Assembly: GCA_964408435.1 (NCBI GenBank)
Contig: CAYOZL010000011.1
Span: 1 to 49,840, forward strand
Direction of reading: 5' to 3'
Source: CAYOZL01 sp964408435
GTDB taxonomy: Bacteria; Bdellovibrionota_C; UBA2361; SZUA-149; CAYOZL01
Length of the DNA: 49,840 bases
The notes beneath the pieces were generated by a model. That model searched no databases, was not told the DNA's origin, and saw nothing but the letters and a program-made list of their open reading frames with translations. The translations under genes and the position numbers were made by a program. Below are positions 46,787 to 49,840 of the stretch, piece by piece. Numbering within the stretch: the stretch's first letter is position 1; each line of letters starts with the position of its first letter.

Positions 46787-47803
46787 TTGCTTAGCAAATC
46801 TAAATTATTAGTCTCTAGCTTACTCGATAAGACTAAGCTCAACGAACTAGCGCAAAATAGCTGGAGAGTTCTAACCTATCATAGAGTAATTAACCCTCTA
46901 CAATCAAAACTCCATTTACAAGCAGGTATGTATGTACGCCCTGAAACATTTAGAATGCATATTAAATACCTTTCTAAAAATGCAAATGTAATTCCAATTG
47001 ACGAGCTAGCAACATTACTAAGAGAAGGTAAAAAAATACCTAAAAAAACAATTTCTATTACCTTTGATGATGGTTGGGAGGATAACTACACAGAAGCTTA
47101 CCCTATTCTTAAAGAATTCTTAACACCTGCAACTATTTTCATCCCTACTAGCTACATTTCAAGTAGCAAAATGTTTTGGACCGATAAGCTTTCAGTTTTG
47201 GCTCAATTATTTAAAGAACAAAATGCATTATTTGAAAAAATTTGCGAAAACGAAGAAATTAATCTCGCCTTAGAAAAACTACTCAGCAACGATCTAGACC
47301 AAGATTTTGATAAAGAGTTTGAAAACAGCATTTTAGTTCTAAAAAAATTCAAACTAGAAAAAAGACTTGAGATACTAAACACCTTAATACATTTTTTAAA
47401 TTTCGACCCTGAAATGTTAATTCCACCCCAATACATAACCTGGCAACAAGTATTAGAGATGAGTAAAAACAATATTATTTTTGGAAGCCATAGCCACATG
47501 CACTATGAACTAGGCTCTCTTGATGCAGAATCAATTAAAGAAGATGTAAACCAATCTTATAAAGTATTAAAAGAGAGATTAGGAGATAACTACTCTAAAG
47601 TATTTTGCTACCCCGAAGGCTCTAAAAGCGAAATATCTCAAAAAGCATTATCAGAAATTGGGATTGAAGAAATACTTAGCGTGCATTGGGAAGGATATAT
47701 TAAAGCTAAACCATCAACCATTGGAAGAGTTGGCATACATCAAGACATCTCTAGCAAAGTAGATTTATTGAAAAATAGAATTTGGCTAAATAAACTTTTC
47801 TAA
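46787..47803 (+). CDS. Polysaccharide deacetylase family protein (NodB homology), site intact
   Basis: The 338 aa start from a TTG codon (MLSKSKLLVS). The NodB-type core has LTYHRVI (about 29-35), ITFDDGWEDNYTEAYPILKE (about 86-105; catalytic Asp and metal Asp), SHSHMHYEL (metal His-x3-His) and the later FCYPEGS. A helical insert of about 80 residues (SVLAQLFKEQNALF to LNFDPEML) sits between motifs. It probably removes acetyl groups from a surface or cell-wall glycan. No signal peptide is evident, so it may be cytoplasmic. A paralogue follows 28 nt downstream. Confidence 0.88.
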   Translation: MLSKSKLLVSSLLDKTKLNELAQNSWRVLTYHRVINPLQSKLHLQAGMYVRPETFRMHIKYLSKNANVIPIDELATLLREGKKIPKKTISITFDDGWEDNYTEAYPILKEFLTPATIFIPTSYISSSKMFWTDKLSVLAQLFKEQNALFEKICENEEINLALEKLLSNDLDQDFDKEFENSILVLKKFKLEKRLEILNTLIHFLNFDPEMLIPPQYITWQQVLEMSKNNIIFGSHSHMHYELGSLDAESIKEDVNQSYKVLKERLGDNYSKVFCYPEGSKSEISQKALSEIGIEEILSVHWEGYIKAKPSTIGRVGIHQDISSKVDLLKNRIWLNKLF

Positions 47804-47831
47804 TTTCGATGATTTAGGCTAAATTAGCTTT

Positions 47832-48896
47832 GTGAAAAATTTAAGACTTACTGCTAATTTCATTAAAGAAAAAGCTAAAGCTAAAAAACTATTTAACTCT
47901 AAAAATTTCGACCGGCTTAGAGACGAAGCAATAGAAAAAGGCTCACTTCCATATAAAATCTTAAAATACAAAAGAGTAGTAGCTCCTGAAAAAACTCCAA
48001 TGCCTTTATCTCCAACTTCTTATGTTCATCCTGAGAACTTCGAGAAGCAAATAGAATACTTAACTAAAAAAGCAAGCGTAATAAGCCTAGACCAACTAAT
48101 AGATCTAATAGAAAAAAATAAAAAAATACCAGAACGAACCGTTGTCATAACTTTTGATTACGGACATATGGATAGCTATCTTTATGCCTTCCCTGTTCTT
48201 TTAAAAAATCAGCTTCATGCCACTTTTTTTATATCTTCAGGCTATATTGAAAGTGACGTATTTTTATATAACGATCGACTAATATTAAGTTTAATTAATG
48301 TTAGAAATCAAAATAAACTATTACCCGAATACGACTTCTTACCTGAAGACATGAGAGAAGATGCAAAAAAAATATCTCCTCAAGGAGAAGTTACAGAGGA
48401 GTTAATAAATTTCATAACAGCAGGAATGTCTCTAGCGAACTCAACTGAAAGACTTATGCTTATGAGAAACATTGCTAACTTTAAAGACACCCCAGAACTA
48501 TTAGAGTATGAGGATTTTATGCGCTGGGAAGACTTAGCGCATCTTCAAAGTGTTGGATACTCAATTGCTAACATGGGTCACTTTAGTATTTCTAGCCCTG
48601 ATATTGATGAAGAAAGTTTTAAATATGATTTAGGCTACTCAATTAAAGAATATGAAAAAAATAAAATTAAGCTCTCTGCTCCTTTTTGTTTACCAGATAG
48701 AGCAATTAGAATGAACACATACAAAGCACTTAGTGAGCTAAATTGCAGATATGTATTAAACGAAATATTTTATCCAGAACCAAGATTTCAAACTAAAACT
48801 CCTATGATACTTTCAAGAAAAACTATTTCACAAGCTAACTCAAGTTCAATTGAATTTTTCGCTTGTCACTTATGGGACATCAACCTAGATGAATAA
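47832..48896 (+). CDS. Polysaccharide deacetylase paralogue with degraded active site
   Basis: The 354 aa (GTG start) align in order with the preceding deacetylase: the VHPENFEKQIEYLTKKASVI stretch, PERTVVITFDYGHMDSYLYA, ATFFISSGYI, a helical insert and the terminal domain. The metal-binding residues are gone: TFDDG is TFDYG, the SHSHMH motif reads NMGHFS, and CYPEG is CLPDR. It is probably catalytically inactive and may act as a carbohydrate-binding or regulatory partner of its neighbour; that role is inference. The frame is long and intact, so it is not an ordinary pseudogene. Confidence 0.8.
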   Translation: MKNLRLTANFIKEKAKAKKLFNSKNFDRLRDEAIEKGSLPYKILKYKRVVAPEKTPMPLSPTSYVHPENFEKQIEYLTKKASVISLDQLIDLIEKNKKIPERTVVITFDYGHMDSYLYAFPVLLKNQLHATFFISSGYIESDVFLYNDRLILSLINVRNQNKLLPEYDFLPEDMREDAKKISPQGEVTEELINFITAGMSLANSTERLMLMRNIANFKDTPELLEYEDFMRWEDLAHLQSVGYSIANMGHFSISSPDIDEESFKYDLGYSIKEYEKNKIKLSAPFCLPDRAIRMNTYKALSELNCRYVLNEIFYPEPRFQTKTPMILSRKTISQANSSSIEFFACHLWDINLDE

Positions 48897-48901
48897 CACT
48901 A

Positions 48902-49840
48902 ATGATTGAAGACGTTGTTAGAAAAGAAGCTAATAGATTTACTGATTTCTGGAATCAAGTCTTTTTTGATTACCCACAACTTAAATTAGATCGCACCTGG
49001 CCCAGTGTTGGAATTATAGACAAAATCTTATTTCCATTAAGAACAAAAGAAAGCTTTAACCTTACTGATTATGATTTCATAAAAGGAGCAGCAGCTTATA
49101 TAGGAATAATTGCTCATAATAATTGGTCAAGATACGACAATGTTAAGTGCGACCTAAAACTAACTGGAGATAATGTTAAAGACTTTGTTTTACTTGCTCA
49201 GGATAAAGAAGATGAAATTGCCATATACCTTTGTAAATCTTTAGAAAATATTTTAAAAGGATCTAATAAGGAAGTTAATTTTTTTGCAAAAGATAAAAGA
49301 TTCTTCACTTATAATGAAAACCTCCTTAGTCCTTGCTCAATGGGAATAGTTAGTGGTCTGTCTAATTTAGTTTCTGGAAAATGGAGCAAATACAGCATTA
49401 AAGAATTTGAAAAAAACCTAGTTACAGCTGCAAGCGTTTTAGCTGAATCTAGTGCTGAATTCTATAGCAATCAACACTCAGGTGAAGCTCAAGGAAGTGA
49501 TAAAAATCTATACTTCCCTAACCTTTTAATTCCACCTGCTGGCTCCAATGAACCTCATCGTTTATCTAGAGCTTGCGTTTCTCTTGCTAATTACATTACG
49601 CTTAGCAAGCTTAACAAACCACAAACAAAGGCTTTATTAAAAAATCTTTGCTTTAACCCAGACTCAACTATTTCTAATGCAGCATTACTTGTTAGCTGCT
49701 GCCTGCATGAATACAGTTCACCTAACTGGCTCTATGCTATTTCTAATTCTTTAGGCATGAGCTTAACTCTACTAAGACCAAGCTTAAGCATTATTAGAGA
49801 ATCATTTGAACAAAAAGACTTTGCCGATCAAAGTCTTCCT
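48902..49840 (+). CDS. Hypothetical protein, C-terminus beyond window
   Basis: An open frame from ATG at 48902 (MIEDVVRKEANRFTDFWNQV) runs without a stop to the window edge, giving at least 313 aa. It starts 5 nt after the stop of the degraded deacetylase, so it is in the same operon. The sequence is soluble-looking with no signal peptide or membrane helix. Tryptophans and aromatics are concentrated in the first 90 residues, followed by helical stretches such as LSRACVSLANYITLSKL and NAALLVSCCLHEY. No family recognised. Base composition matches its neighbours. Confidence 0.7.
   Translation, partial: MIEDVVRKEANRFTDFWNQVFFDYPQLKLDRTWPSVGIIDKILFPLRTKESFNLTDYDFIKGAAAYIGIIAHNNWSRYDNVKCDLKLTGDNVKDFVLLAQDKEDEIAIYLCKSLENILKGSNKEVNFFAKDKRFFTYNENLLSPCSMGIVSGLSNLVSGKWSKYSIKEFEKNLVTAASVLAESSAEFYSNQHSGEAQGSDKNLYFPNLLIPPAGSNEPHRLSRACVSLANYITLSKLNKPQTKALLKNLCFNPDSTISNAALLVSCCLHEYSSPNWLYAISNSLGMSLTLLRPSLSIIRESFEQKDFADQSLP

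Noticed and set aside
47203..47499. Minus-strand 98-codon frame inside the deacetylase gene
   Set aside because: Antisense to a gene with clear NodB motifs; a composition artefact of AT-rich DNA.

Overview
The window is a compact, AT-rich stretch of bacterial chromosome. The organism has a diderm (Gram-negative type) envelope: the window encodes apolipoprotein N-acyltransferase, an OmpA-domain lipoprotein, a second lipoprotein, and DapF for diaminopimelate synthesis. Nothing here fixes the phylum. An uncultured low-GC marine or deltaproteobacterial-like lineage is a guess, based on the mix of a fused 2-oxoacid dehydrogenase E1, a TIGR03790-type protein, FG-GAP/VCBS-type repeats and GatCAB. 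No phage, insertion sequence, CRISPR array or rRNA was seen.

Layout. 1-5631 (minus strand) is the S10 ribosomal protein operon running into the spc operon, rpsJ to a truncated rplX. 5855-11622 is an accessory stretch of orphan genes: two small proteins, tRNA-Thr(UGU), a 413-aa orphan, a TerB-like protein with a degenerate J-domain, a long RNase HI and a multi-pass membrane protein. It also holds several hairpins and a plus-strand terminator with no gene in front of it. 11632-13698 is a folate cluster (pabC-like, folP, folK). Then come dxs, an orphan helical protein, and a 1160-aa secreted metalloprotease with a C-terminal FG-GAP/VCBS-type repeat region. 20635-24216 (minus) holds an OmpA-type lipoprotein, lnt and eno. 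24298-27919 holds ftsB, dciA, tyrS and a TIGR03790-type gene.

28101-33001 starts with rlmN, followed by a small surface-sugar region: a secreted protein with three twin-CX3C modules, an SDR sugar epimerase, wecB and cysC, then two tiny membrane proteins. 33011-41713 is housekeeping: yraN, rnhB, gatCAB, a lipoprotein, nadK, recN, an M23 peptidase and a DUF202 protein. 41860-49840 holds dapF, a fused E1 plus E2 of a 2-oxoacid dehydrogenase, a hotdog thioesterase, two tandem NodB-type deacetylases (the second lacking its metal ligands) and an orphan open reading frame that runs off the window.

Striking points outside the genes. A family of intergenic inverted repeats is built from degenerate hexamers of the type AAGACT/AAGACC/AAGATT. 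The copy at 42765-42831 is a perfect 28-bp hairpin, and two copies flank dapF. A nest of direct and inverted repeats fills the divergent gap upstream of wecB. Genes are packed tightly, with several 3' overlaps between convergent genes (8211-8269, 13165-13226). Some genes have a -10-like hexamer only 4-8 nt before the start codon and no Shine-Dalgarno sequence, which suggests leaderless transcripts.
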